Shown here: positions 1 to 9,534 of the stretch, piece by piece
How the letters are laid out: each line of letters starts with the position of its first letter
Numbering within the stretch: position 1 is the first letter of the stretch
DNA from: Lophium mytilinum
Lineage: Eukaryota; Ascomycota; Dothideomycetes; Mytilinidiales; Mytilinidiaceae
NCBI GenBank assembly: GCA_010093605.1
Contig: MU004181.1
Location: 2,386,215-2,450,214, forward strand
Direction: 5' to 3'
DNA: 64,000 nucleotides
Made by a program: the position numbers and the translations under genes
The notes under the pieces: model-generated
What the model was told of the DNA's origin: nothing
The model's database searches: none
What the model saw: the letters and a program-made list of their open reading frames with translations, nothing else

Positions 1-405
1 TTTGACAGTTCTGACGCATCGCGTGGGCTTTTCGGAGTTCCTTGAATCTATTTTTGGGCATCTCCAGCTTGCAATTGCAACCTGCCCTATATCGCGATAG
101 ATTAGCGGCTTTGGATTTAGTAGTGAAAATGTCATCTACTTCTTGAAGAGCGGCGACCTAATCTCCCATTAGATCTTTGGAAACATCGAAGATTCACTGA
201 ACCATCCTATTTACCTCTCTAAAGAGAAGCCAATATGAACTTAACCCACTTACCCCTAACATAACTCTCGTTGCGTGACACCCATTCTTATACCAATACC
301 ACCGTGCCACTCCCCTACCCACAACCACCACAAGTGCCACTTCTCTAAAAGCATAAGCAACAATACCCCTCACCCACTCAATCGCCTCCCTAAAAACTCC
401 ACTAG
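1..405. other. intergenic or window edge, no gene seen
   Basis: I see no convincing coding sequence here. The stretch from about 280 to 405 is C- and A-rich with few G, like the pyrimidine-rich leaders that precede start codons elsewhere in this window, so it is probably the promoter and 5' leader of the gene starting at 406. Confidence 0.5.
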
Positions 406-972
406 ATGGTCCTCCACCTCACGCGCTCTCACCGAGCCCGCTCCGTCGACTCCGTGGACCCAAAAGCACGTTCGTACCATCCCCCACTCCGCGACCCTAA
501 CGCGCCCACTCCAGAAACCCAGCCCTTCCCATCCGTCCTCGACCTCCCAGCCAGCGCCGTAGACTTCAAATCCCAGGAACCAATCTCAGTGGCCCCTCCA
601 ACAGCGCAGTCGACGAATGCGTCCAGCATCGGCGCCTTCACGTGGGCGGAGATGGCCAACAAGCTGAACGAGCGGCTCGAAGCAAGCGGCTCGGTCGATT
701 ACGATGCTCTCTTTGCGGAAATTGATCACGATTGTGTTCAGGAGCTCGAGGTCGGCGAAGGCAATCCACTGACGGCGGAGAATTTGGCGCGGTTGCAGGC
801 TGCTTATGCGTCTGAAAAGGCTTTGGAGAAGCAGAAGCAGAAGCAGGCGAAGGGAGGTAGGAAGACGGTGGCGCTCTGCGGACCGCCGAGGACGCTTTCG
901 CTGCGTAGTGTCCCGGGGACGCGGGAGGGGGAGGAGCGGGAGACGTGCTCGCGTCCTAGCACGGGGTCGTAG
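406..972 (+). CDS. hypothetical protein, 188 aa
   Basis: I do not recognise the family. It is a single-exon reading frame of 188 residues. The N-terminal half is basic and proline/serine-rich and looks disordered. The middle (about residues 75-140) carries a better conserved-looking stretch with FTWAEMANKLNERLE and an acidic patch, followed by a short Gln/Lys-rich helix (EKQKQKQAKGG) and a basic, Arg-rich tail. No signal peptide or membrane segment is visible. Base composition supports coding: the first half is C-rich at wobble positions and the second half G-rich, the pattern seen in several clear genes in this window. The opposite-strand frame over the same bases is low-complexity and likely a shadow. 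A start at 406 is the first in-frame ATG. Confidence 0.5.
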   Translation: MVLHLTRSHRARSVDSVDPKARSYHPPLRDPNAPTPETQPFPSVLDLPASAVDFKSQEPISVAPPTAQSTNASSIGAFTWAEMANKLNERLEASGSVDYDALFAEIDHDCVQELEVGEGNPLTAENLARLQAAYASEKALEKQKQKQAKGGRKTVALCGPPRTLSLRSVPGTREGEERETCSRPSTGS

Positions 973-2107
973 ATGCGGTGAATGTTGTTTGGGTGAATGT
1001 TCGGAGGCTAAATGGCTTCCAGGTAGGATGGTTGCATGAGCCCGTGGCCCAGAGAGAGTAGGCGTGGTGTACTTGTATACCAATTGGTACATATTAGGGC
1101 AGATAAGACTCTTCTTCCTAGGTAAATAGAGGAACGAAATTTTAGAAAACTAACGCACTGCGTCTTGAAAGTCTATAGTAGATGTTTCCGAGTGTAGGGC
1201 TTGCAAAAAAGATCAAAAGAGCAAAACGCCACCTTCCCCGATGGAAGGTGTAGAAAACCCTACGCGGGTTATTCTCCGTAGCCCGGTTCACATGCTCACG
1301 TGTCAGTCGACGCTTATTGCATGTACCGTAAAGGCTAATTCTCGAGGTGGGATTCGAACCCAGGGGTCCTCGAGTTGGCGACGTCGGCCGGTTCGGTTGG
1401 ACGACTCGACTCGGAGGGGGAGGAGAACCAACTGAGCAAACCTAGTTGTTAGTGATTAGTGGCCGAAATTAACTCAATCATGTACCCTGATTCATAGCGT
1501 CACCTGTTACGCTGTTGAAAATAGCGCGAGAGGAAACGTGCTGACCGTCCACTTCATCATCATTAGCAAAAGACGGCAATGAGCTATCCGCGTGTGACTG
1601 AGAGTGTACGCAATTAAGCAACAGCGGCATGGAAATGCATTCTCTATGCCTTCGATCATACTTGTCTTCTTAGACACCTTCGATTGGCATTGCAGCGAAG
1701 GGTTTAGTCCGGGACACGACGTCATGTCGAACTACCAGGACATGTTTCTGGAGGCACATGGCGACCACATGAGAACTCACTAGGAGCTACTCCAAAACAT
1801 TCACCACAGCTCGAAAAGCCCGTTCCTACCCGCGGAAGTGCGTCCGTCATAGGGTTCCGGGCGGCGTTGTGAGTTCACCTGACAACTTTATGTAAGCACG
1901 TTGCCAACTCACTGCAGACTGAAGGATACACTTATGCTCTTACATTGTAGTGAATGCCAAAGACTCACCGGATGCATATAAAGCCCTCCACTTCTCATCT
2001 TCGGAGCATATCAACACCCACCTTGACACCGCTACCCACACTCACCAGCAGAACCACCAACATCCCAACTCAACCACAAAAACCTTTCTCAGCACCAAAG
2101 CCAGAAG
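973..2107. other. intergenic region with a tRNA-like stretch
   Basis: Apart from a tRNA-like sequence near 1336-1445 there is no convincing gene. The C/A-rich segment from about 2010 to 2100 looks like the 5' leader of the next gene. Small open frames here have no coding character. Confidence 0.4.
1336..1445 (-). other. tRNA-like sequence with pol III A- and B-box matches
   Basis: On the minus strand a sequence matching the A box (TTTGCTCAGTTGG) is followed about 65 nt later by a perfect B-box/T-loop match (GGTTCGAATCC). The T stem is imperfect and the base after it (CTCGAGA) finds no 7-nt partner upstream, so I cannot close an acceptor stem or name an anticodon. It is best described as a degenerate tRNA, an unusual intron-bearing tRNA, or a tRNA-derived repeat. 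A covariance-model tRNA scan would decide. Confidence 0.25.
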
Positions 2108-2965
2108 ATGCCACCATCATCGGCCCTCGACACGGCCATGTCGATCTCAACGTACGACCGCGGCCAGTTACGGCACGGCCCACGCCTAGACATCCTGACC
2201 GCCGAAGGCCAGATAGTTTTGCAAGGACTGAGCGCGAACCTGGTCACGCATTACTCTCCTACTGTACGTCAGCACATGAAGACGGTGGAAAACGAGAAGG
2301 GTCAACCGAAACATACTTTCTATCTCCGACAGGGCGCGGCAGAACTTCAAGGATTGAAGCAAGTCATCGACTGGATGGTGCTAAGCATGACAACTACTCC
2401 AACAGCAATCAAAGCGCCGAAAGACCTCGTCAGCGCCATATTCTTGGCTCGAGCACTCTTCGCTCTCGGAATGCGAGTCGATGCAATCAATGTCAACCGC
2501 TTTGTCGAAGACAAACTCCGAAAGAACCTGCACCCGATGCATGTTAAAGAACTCTGGGAGCAGGTTCCGCGCGATACGAAGTACGTGCATATGCTCGTCG
2601 AGAATCTTGTTCGCTTTGGCCGAGAGGACAAGCTTTGCAAGGAGACGATCATCTATATCCGATCCCATAACGAGCTATTCGACCGCTTAAAGAACCCGGA
2701 ACTGAACGATAGCGAACTCGGCAAGAAAGAGACGCCTCAAGAATTCCGCGCTCGGAAGGATGCACTCGAGGGAAAGGGAAAAGAAAACAACGGTGGTCGG
2801 ATCCAGGCACAGAAGGCCCGAGTGGCTCGCGACAAGAGGGCGAAGGCCGAGAAGGCTGAGGCTGAGAGCTTCGAGAATGACCCGAAGAACCACGCAGGCG
2901 GTGCTTGGGAGAAAGAGCTCCTACCTGGTCAACAGACCCGTTCCGGATTCCAATATCGAGGATAG
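2108..2965 (+). CDS. hypothetical protein, BTB/POZ-like fold possible, 285 aa
   Basis: A single-exon protein of 285 residues. Residues about 20-190 are globular: a start resembling the strand pattern of BTB/POZ-like proteins (GPRLDILTAEGQIVLQGLSA) followed by helices. The last 80 residues are strongly charged and Lys/Ala/Glu-rich (EFRARKDALEGKGKENNGG, then a KAEKAEAE helix), probably a disordered or coiled tail. Proteins of this shape are common and largely uncharacterised in Dothideomycetes; the BTB link is only an impression. No signal peptide or membrane segment is visible. The start could be residue 1 or Met-11. The leader upstream is C/A-rich, as expected for a fungal 5' UTR. Confidence 0.65.
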   Translation: MPPSSALDTAMSISTYDRGQLRHGPRLDILTAEGQIVLQGLSANLVTHYSPTVRQHMKTVENEKGQPKHTFYLRQGAAELQGLKQVIDWMVLSMTTTPTAIKAPKDLVSAIFLARALFALGMRVDAINVNRFVEDKLRKNLHPMHVKELWEQVPRDTKYVHMLVENLVRFGREDKLCKETIIYIRSHNELFDRLKNPELNDSELGKKETPQEFRARKDALEGKGKENNGGRIQAQKARVARDKRAKAEKAEAESFENDPKNHAGGAWEKELLPGQQTRSGFQYRG

Positions 2966-3269
2966 GCAACCGATTTTCGACACCTGATCATGGACAGTTA
3001 GCGCACGTTCGCGACCGTCTGGAATAGCTCACGAGCCTGTGTACGACCACATGAGCTGATACTCTAGAGCAGTAGACATTCTACTTCTCACACACAATGA
3101 AATCATCCTCTAACATTACTTTCCAATCGACCGACGTGATTCGCGAGCTTAAAGAGAACCATGTGACTGACCTCTGTATTCTCCGTGATGCCGTTCGATT
3201 TGCCATCAATGCAATATGTGTTGCTGCGGGCGTCTAGGATGGTTCGTATGAAAGCAAACTCCAACCCCG
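2966..3269. other. short convergent intergenic region
   Basis: This is the shared 3' region between the plus-strand hypothetical gene and the minus-strand regulator. I see no further gene in it. Confidence 0.6.
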
Positions 3270-5299
3270 TCAACGGCTGTTCCACTCCCAAACTTCTTCC
3301 AGCTGGGACCTAGCCGCTTTAGTAGGCCATCCATGCCGAGTTTCAGTTTTGATCAGCATTTCTCGAAGCTGTGACTGATCTTGACGATTTGTGAAACGAT
3401 CTCCCACTGATGGACGTTAGTGCTTGAATTTTGATGATACAGAATTCGAGTATACTGACCAAGCGCTATCGCAAAGCACGCGACCAAGCTAGCGGGAAAT
3501 GCCCTCTCGTTAGAAAGGGCAACGCCAACAAGAGTGCGGACGTCCTCCTGAACTTGAATCTGAAATCTGATTTAGTGACTAGTTGGTTGAGGGATTGATC
3601 TGGTGGCAGGCGTACATCTACTTCCATCTTGGCTTTCTTATGCGCCGGCCCGAGTTGTGGAATGGTGGGATTGTGGACTACGAGAAGAACACGACCTAGG
3701 ATGTTGTATTGCCGCCCCATGACTACCTCCGCATTAGCTTAGAATTAGCATTAAGAGTATGAGTAACTTACCGTGCGCATCGGCGTGGCAACGGATATCC
3801 GGAAAATTACGACCACTACCATCTCGATCTCGTTGATGGAAAAACTCGATGAATGAGTCGGGCCTCCGCCTCCTCCATGACTCATTCTCCTCCATAAGTC
3901 GGTTGAATCGTGATACAGAATGCTTTCCCTCGCCGAACGCAAAGTGTATGACGTCTCCAACGTGGGCTATCGTTCGGTCAGCCCACGTGGAGTCATTAGC
4001 AGGTTCAATGGATCTGTCTGCTTCAAAGATATGCAGTTGAAAGGGTCTCTGGGTCATCAAAGATATCCAAAGCTCTTGCCGAAAGGCTGCCCAATAAATT
4101 GCTTGTCGAAAGCTCGTGTCGACTGGATTCAGATCATATCGCCGCTGGACTGCTCGAAGGATAGCGTGGGTGCCAAACAAATGACTTCGAGGATCATCAC
4201 CAGTTATTGGGATATTGAGTTCCTCAAGAAGTCTGAGAATGATCGTAGCTGCAAGAAGAGATTCGTCATTGATTGCGACGCTGTCATTTAAGGCTGGAAT
4301 GAGTGTCTGGAGGCAGATTTGGTAATAGCGGTCCGCTACGAATGTGTCGAATGACGATGTTCGACTTAGGTGGCGAGCTGATAAAGCCATTATAGCGTTG
4401 AAGAGTGTAATATTAGTTCTAGCTCTTTGAGGAACTTCAAACGTGAAGTGCTTCTGGGCATCGCACATATCAAACTAGTCTTCTGGTCAGTCATAGCACA
4501 TATGTTTCTACTCAAAGGTGATGTAGGCGTAATACGTACGAAAAGAGCAACATGGTCAATATAATGACCCATCAACATTGCTTCTTGATCATTTTCAAGA
4601 GGCCAAAATCCAGCAGGGGTAGTACTGTGGTGGCCACTTGGTGGACGGCTCCTTGCAAGGTGCTCATCGCTACCGTGACGTGCTATTACATTCGCTGGGG
4701 AGTTTGAGATGGACGAAGGCGTTCTACTCAGCACGTCTAGCCGGATAGGGGACTCCGAATTGAGTAAAGACGAAACCGGAATGACTTCAGCAGATGTGAC
4801 CGTGCCAACGGGGCTGTCACTAAAAGCTTGAAATCCGAGGGGTGGAGACTCTCTGCTTGGTGCCACGAATCCAGGCTCCTCAACCCCATGTCAGCGCAAC
4901 TCAAAACTGGAGTCCCAAGCTACTGACATATTGCGACCGGACGTCGTCAGTCTCATCGAAGAAATCGACTCAACTTCATGTCAGCGTAGCCCAAACTGGA
5001 GTCCCAAGCTACTGACTGGTTCGTGGAAGCGCGATCCATTTCTGATCTTTCTTGAATGCCTTTTGAATGGAAGATCGCCTGATTCTTAGGCCGGTCTCGT
5101 AAACACAGCGCTCGCCTGCCTTCTGACATTGATTGCACTTTGGCAACTTGCCATTGCCTGATATTAGGAACTGTTAGCTTCAAAATAGCCTAGGTGTGAC
5201 GACTTTTTCTTACATTTGTGATGACGTACCCGACAACGATTGCTGAAAGAGTCAGCTGCAATAGAGCATCACCGGACGGGTTAACACTGACCATGGCAT
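3270..5299 (-). CDS. Zn(II)2Cys6 transcription factor, 9 exons, 534 aa
   Basis: Fungal transcriptional activator with an N-terminal binuclear zinc cluster and a C-terminal fungal-specific regulatory domain. Exons on the minus strand: 5299-5292, 5242-5214, 5157-5017, 4968-4928, 4878-4540, 4474-3772, 3722-3616, 3559-3460, 3406-3270. Joined, they give an open frame of 534 codons plus stop. The cluster reads C-x2-C-x6-C-x6-C-x2-C-x6-C (core CNRCRVRHHKCNGKLPKC) and is split by two introns, each cutting a Cys codon. The first coding exon is only 8 nt (ATGCCATG). The C-terminal half shows the usual helices, including IQVQEDVRTLVGVALSNERA and the end motif LREMLIKTETRHGWPTKAA. It is divergent from the dioxygenase gene at 5594, with 294 bp between start codons, so regulation of that enzyme is plausible. 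Introns 3 and 4 are near-identical copies of each other. Domain identity is secure; the ligand and targets are unknown. Confidence 0.88.
4879..4927 (-). repeat. duplicated intron, copy B (intron 4 of the Zn2Cys6 gene)
   Basis: This 49-nt intron begins gtcagtagcttgggactcca and contains a CTGAC branch site and the acceptor ttgag. It matches the 48-nt intron at 4969-5016 at about 43 of 49 aligned positions, including the first 21 nt without change. The flanking exons show no similarity, so the repeat boundaries coincide with the splice sites. Confidence 0.8.
4969..5016 (-). repeat. duplicated intron, copy A (intron 3 of the Zn2Cys6 gene)
   Basis: This 48-nt intron is the partner of the intron at 4879-4927. 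The two lie 41 nt apart, separated only by exon 4, and are in the same orientation. Donor gtcagt, branch site CTGAC and acceptor ttgag are the same in both. Confidence 0.8.
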
Positions 5300-5593
5300 C
5301 ACGATCAAAGGATGAAGTTGGAGCGGGCGGCGTGAATTGCCCTTTGGACGACGAAAGAGATGAATCACGGCTATGGGGATGTCATGTACGTTGAAAAGTG
5401 CGGGGAGACCGAGCCAATGATCGCTGTGCTAACGCAATCGTGTCTTAGCGAGGAAATCCGACCCGCATGCAGGGACTGCATGGCGATTGATAAGAAGCTC
5501 CGATAATCTATAAATGTATATGTAACATTCAAGAGTGCGAAGTATCGGTAGTGGTATTAAGTTGTAAAGTTCAGATTTCTTTCGCCTTTCGCT
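5300..5593. promoter_or_regulatory. divergent promoter, regulator / dioxygenase
   Basis: Only 294 bp separate the start codons of the Zn2Cys6 regulator (minus) and the phytanoyl-CoA dioxygenase-like gene (plus). Such head-to-head pairs often share control elements in fungi. CGG triplets, the typical half-sites for zinc-cluster factors, occur at several places here, but I cannot define an operator from sequence alone. Confidence 0.45.
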
Positions 5594-6723
5594 ATGCCTC
5601 ACGCAGAGCAAGTCCCACGCACCCCTGAGTCGCTCTTCGTGAACGACGGTCCTCTAGCAGCGGACCAGGTAGGGTCACTACGAGAGTCAAACCCAGACCT
5701 CCCTCTGGAAGAGCTTCGTCGAAGATATGAAGAAGACGGGTATCTGTTCCTCAAAGGCCTGCTCCCCCGCCAAGACGTCCTCAAAGCCAGGGAAGAATAC
5801 TTCAAACTCCTCTCCCCAAGCGGAGTTCTGAAGGATGGCACGGCCCCCGTTGATGGCATATTCGACGACCAGAACGATCCAGGCGACTACCCTGGCATTG
5901 GTGCCGGCGCTGCAGATGGCAACGGCAAACCTGGCGGACAGAAAGCGGAGAAGTTCGTCGACCTCGCATTGCAAGCTCACTACGAGACTTGGTACAAGGA
6001 GGACTTTTGCAAGCACCCAGTACTCCGGAATATGATTGCGAAGTTGACAGGATGGGGGGAAAGTACGCTTGGGGTCCGGAGAAGCTTGCTGCGGAACAAT
6101 ACGCCTGGAAACAAGGCGATTGGGGTTCACTACGACCAGATATTCCTCCGCCATGGCGAGCCAACCAGCGTCACAGCGTGGGTGCCCATGGGGGATGTGT
6201 CTTTGAGTGGTGGGGGTCTCATATACCTTGAGAAAGGTATGGTACGCTGCAAACATCCACACGGACGGTGTTGACTTTTACAGGATACACACTTGGAAGA
6301 GAAGTCGAAGACACCTTCACAAAGAAGGCTAGAGAATGTGGCATGTCAGAAGAGGAGGCCAGAAATGCCTTCAATCAGAACATGCTATCAACAGGGTTGC
6401 TGGCCGATGGTCCTGCGGAATACGCACGCCGGTTCGATCGTCGATGGTTGGTAACTGCGTATGAGGCTGGAGATGTCGTGCTACATACGCCATTTGCGGT
6501 AGGTTCGAGAATTGGTTGCACGGAGTTGCACTGACGAGAGATCAGATACACGCTTCGACCATCAACCAGGATCCTCAGAATGTGATTAGACTCGGGACTG
6601 ATCTACGTTTCGTGGACTCCAGTCGGCCATGGGACACTGTATGTTTGCAAACCTTCCATCTCGTTAGAAGCTAATCGATCACAGCGATGGGACAAAGATT
6701 ACTCCTTCAATGATGGCGTCTGA
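5594..6723 (+). CDS. phytanoyl-CoA dioxygenase (PhyH) family enzyme, 329 aa
   Basis: Fe(II)/2-oxoglutarate-dependent oxygenase of the PhyH family, which hydroxylates acyl-CoAs or small molecules. Exons: 5594-6236, 6284-6498, 6546-6638, 6685-6723. The N-terminus has the typical entry helix (YEEDGYLFLKGLLPRQDVLK). The iron ligands appear as HYD in GVHYDQIFLRHGEPTSVTAW and the distal His in LHTPFAIHASTINQDPQ; the 2-oxoglutarate-binding Arg probably lies in VIRLGTDLRFVDSSRPWD. All three catalytic features are present, so the enzyme should be active. No signal peptide or clear peroxisomal C-terminal tripeptide is seen (the tail ends in DYSFNDGV). Its divergent pairing with a zinc-cluster regulator suggests inducible expression. 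The substrate cannot be told from sequence; PhyH enzymes in fungi range from fatty-acid alpha-oxidation to secondary metabolism. Confidence 0.88.
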
Positions 6724-6974
6724 ATACCGAAAGAGCAATATGAATTCTAGGTCTGAGTCATGCTGTTATACTCCGTACTTTTGCTCCCCGGGGATGAGAG
6801 CTCGCTTTCTAGTTAAATCAAGTAAAAGCCAGGTCGTAGTAATATGCAAACGCTCTAGACTCTAAGCATTTCTAACGCCGTTGAGCTGCAAATGGGTATC
6901 CGCTCCTCACCAAATAGTATCGCCTTGTTCCATAATCCAAAAGTACCGCCTTCATTCCAATGGGCCAAACAAAC

Positions 6975-8388
6975 TCATGGTCGACGCACGAGCATTGGTT
7001 GTCTTTTCACGTACTCGATCTTCGTCTCCTGGGTCTGCCTCATCGAAATTCCCCCTTGGCTGTTGTACAAGCTGCTTGTACTATTCTCGTCGTCCCTTGT
7101 ACTGCCCCTCGACATTGTGTTCTGCCAATCCGCGGCCTTCTTCTTGCCCTTGAATTTATTCCACCTCCTTTCACTTTTTCTACTACTGCTCACGTTGGTC
7201 TGCATGTGGCCTTCGGTGCCTGAAGGGACCAACTTCAGTGGCGGCTCATCCCGGTGTCGCGGGTGCTGAGTACGCGAGATGCCCTGCGAGGCGTCGAGCT
7301 CGAAATCCGTGAGACGCATGGTAATGACGCCGGCGTGAAGGCTCGCGAAGAAGTGATTTGTGCGTGGGATGGTTGCGCTGAGTACTGACAAGTTAATGAC
7401 AGCTTGTGTCACCATGACGGGGATCCAAGATGCGCGGGTCTGGTCTTCTTTGTGAAGTGCCACTCCCACCAAGACCATCTGAGCGACCGCCGTAAAGGAG
7501 ACTCTGTAGGCATGTTAGCGACTTGGGCCCTGGCAAAATACAAGCGTTTGGATAAGGTATAGGCAAGCTAAAGGGGATCGTACAGTAACCGAGTGCCAAA
7601 CAGGGCTATGACGGCTAAGCGCTTGTTCCTGTCGATTAGGACACGCCAGATAGTGGGAAGAAACCATAGAGCCAGAAATGCGTCTGTCAGAGCATTGCCA
7701 ATGATAATAGGATATGCGAGATAGCCATGCGTTGGACATTCGCTGGGAGAATAAACCCAGGCGTTGGGTAAGTGGCATTGGAATGAGACGGCCAACATAG
7801 AGAAAATAGCCCAAACGGCGATCATAGCGATGATGCTGTAGAATGTTCGTGGGAATTGCGGAGCTACGCGATCTGCAAGCAGGAAAAATGATGTTTTTGC
7901 GAACGCCATGGATGTGATGCCGACGAATTGGCTGGCAAACATGGCCTTGAAAACAGGAGGCTTAGCATTAGTTTTTCGGTGGAGTGAGCTGGGAGAGATT
8001 ACTTTGTAGTATGTATCGAGTTCATGTGGACTAAGGTCTGCGATATGACGGCCGAGGCCGCCGTTCGTGGCTACATGATAGCAAACGGAAGTTGCTATGG
8101 CGAATACCTGCGACGTTGGCTCAGTACAAGAATAATTCCCACTCCGGTGGTTGCCGTAGTTGTTTGATCTATTCTTCTCGACAAGAAGAGAGTGTTCTAG
8201 GGGCTTACTGCAGCGAGGGAGAAGCTCCAGTCGTCGAGCTTGAACGGCAGGCGCTGCACACGGGCGAAGCTGAAGCGGATGAAGGCAATGAGGAGGGTCA
8301 CAAAGGCCCAGGAGTACGCGGATATAATGACAATCGGACCGCGATCTTGGGCACTCAGACGATGCAGCGGTTGGCGGTCGCCGGGCAT
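6975..8388 (-). CDS. rhodopsin-domain integral membrane protein (PTH11-like), 391 aa
   Basis: A fungal seven-helix membrane protein of the large rhodopsin-domain/PTH11-like group, usually regarded as orphan receptors at the plasma membrane. Exons: 8388-8209, 8107-8003, 7945-7584, 7503-6975. Helices are visible at IVIISAYSWAFVTLLIAFIR, VFAIATSVCYHVATNGG, QFVGITSMAFAKTSFFLLA, FYSIIAMIAVWAIFSMLAV, PIIIGNALTDAFLALWFLP and VMVTQAVINLSVLSATIP. Family marks include the FKLDDW motif after helix 1, the ATNGGLGRHI segment and the conserved Cys in the QCHLPNAWVYSPSECPTHGY loop. The C-terminal tail of about 120 residues is charged, Ser-rich and probably cytoplasmic. Convergent with the PhyH gene and divergent from the permease. 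The ligand is unknown. Confidence 0.85.
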
Positions 8389-9534
8389 GTTGTGTAACGC
8401 TCAATGGTGCATAGCAGCTGGCAGGCTACCTATCACCAGCCGGCCCAGGGCGGAAAAGGACAAAAGGGCAGGTCGTCAAGGTGTCGTGGAACACGAGGAA
8501 TAGCGGTAACGGTACAGCAATATGCGAAAAGGGCACAGGGATGCCAGGGCATTGCAGACGCCGTCTCAGGGCGGGACCTGGGGATTTTTGGAGCTCGCAG
8601 TCGTCAGGCGGTCGTGATGCCCTCCCGGCAGGTTTCGTCCCCCGCTCGGGTCCAGTAGAGATCTTCGCGGGACTCGAGGGAGGGCAGCGAATAGAAGGGG
8701 CCCGCTTGCGGAACCGGATCCGATCCTTCTGCCCTGCGTACGCTATACGCTAGGAAATAGACCGTCGCGAATTCTGGCGAGCTTCGTCGCAAGCTCCTCG
8801 TCCCGGCCCGCCCCTTGAGTGCTCCGTATGGGGTCGGCAGAGCTACTCGTAGTCTCGCCGTGGAAGCGGGCGTGCGCTCGAGGCCTGAATACAGAGGGCC
8901 GTTGGCCGATGGCACAGTTGCAAACTGCACAGAGACGCTCAAGAGAAGAAGAAGACCCTCCCGGCATCCCAAGCATCTGGAATCAATCTCGGTAAGCTCC
9001 GCATGGCCGCGACAGGCCACGACAGCTCCCCGGTGCGGCCCTTTTTAATTCTCCCGTCTGCAGCTGCAGCGCCTTTGGCGTTCTTGAAGAGCTCGAGAGG
9101 ACGACTCTGCATGAGAGTGTCAGCCCATCATTGACAGCAGCCGCGGGAGCCGTGTTTCGAATGGCAGCCCTCCCTGCCCGTCGGGATGGCGTGGAGGGGA
9201 CGCCTCCCGAGCCATGGGCGCGGCCATGGGAACGGCCCTGGCCGCCGTGGCGAGCGCTGAAGAACCTCTCAGCGGGCACTTTTCAACGGACTTCGTTCCC
9301 CAGCGGTTCTCAGTCGCCGGGACGGTGTGCACCAGCTCGAGCCGTGCATGAGCGCGAGTCCGTCGGCTCGTCTGGGGAGACGGGAGGCCAGTGTTGCAGT
9401 GACTAACGATTTCCGGCTTGCCGGCTTGACTCGTGGGCGTTGGTGCCGCTTATCTGGAGCGCAGTTCTTCTTATTGAACCTGCTGATCCTGAACTCTACC
9501 ACTCCGCTGGAATTCTCGTCTTTTTTTTGGAGCC
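8389..9534. other. divergent intergenic region, GC-rich
   Basis: This 1.1-kb region lies between the divergent rhodopsin-domain and permease genes. It is GC-rich from about 8600 to 9420. Open frames exist on both strands, but none resembles a protein. It most likely holds the two promoters and the permease leader. Confidence 0.5.
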
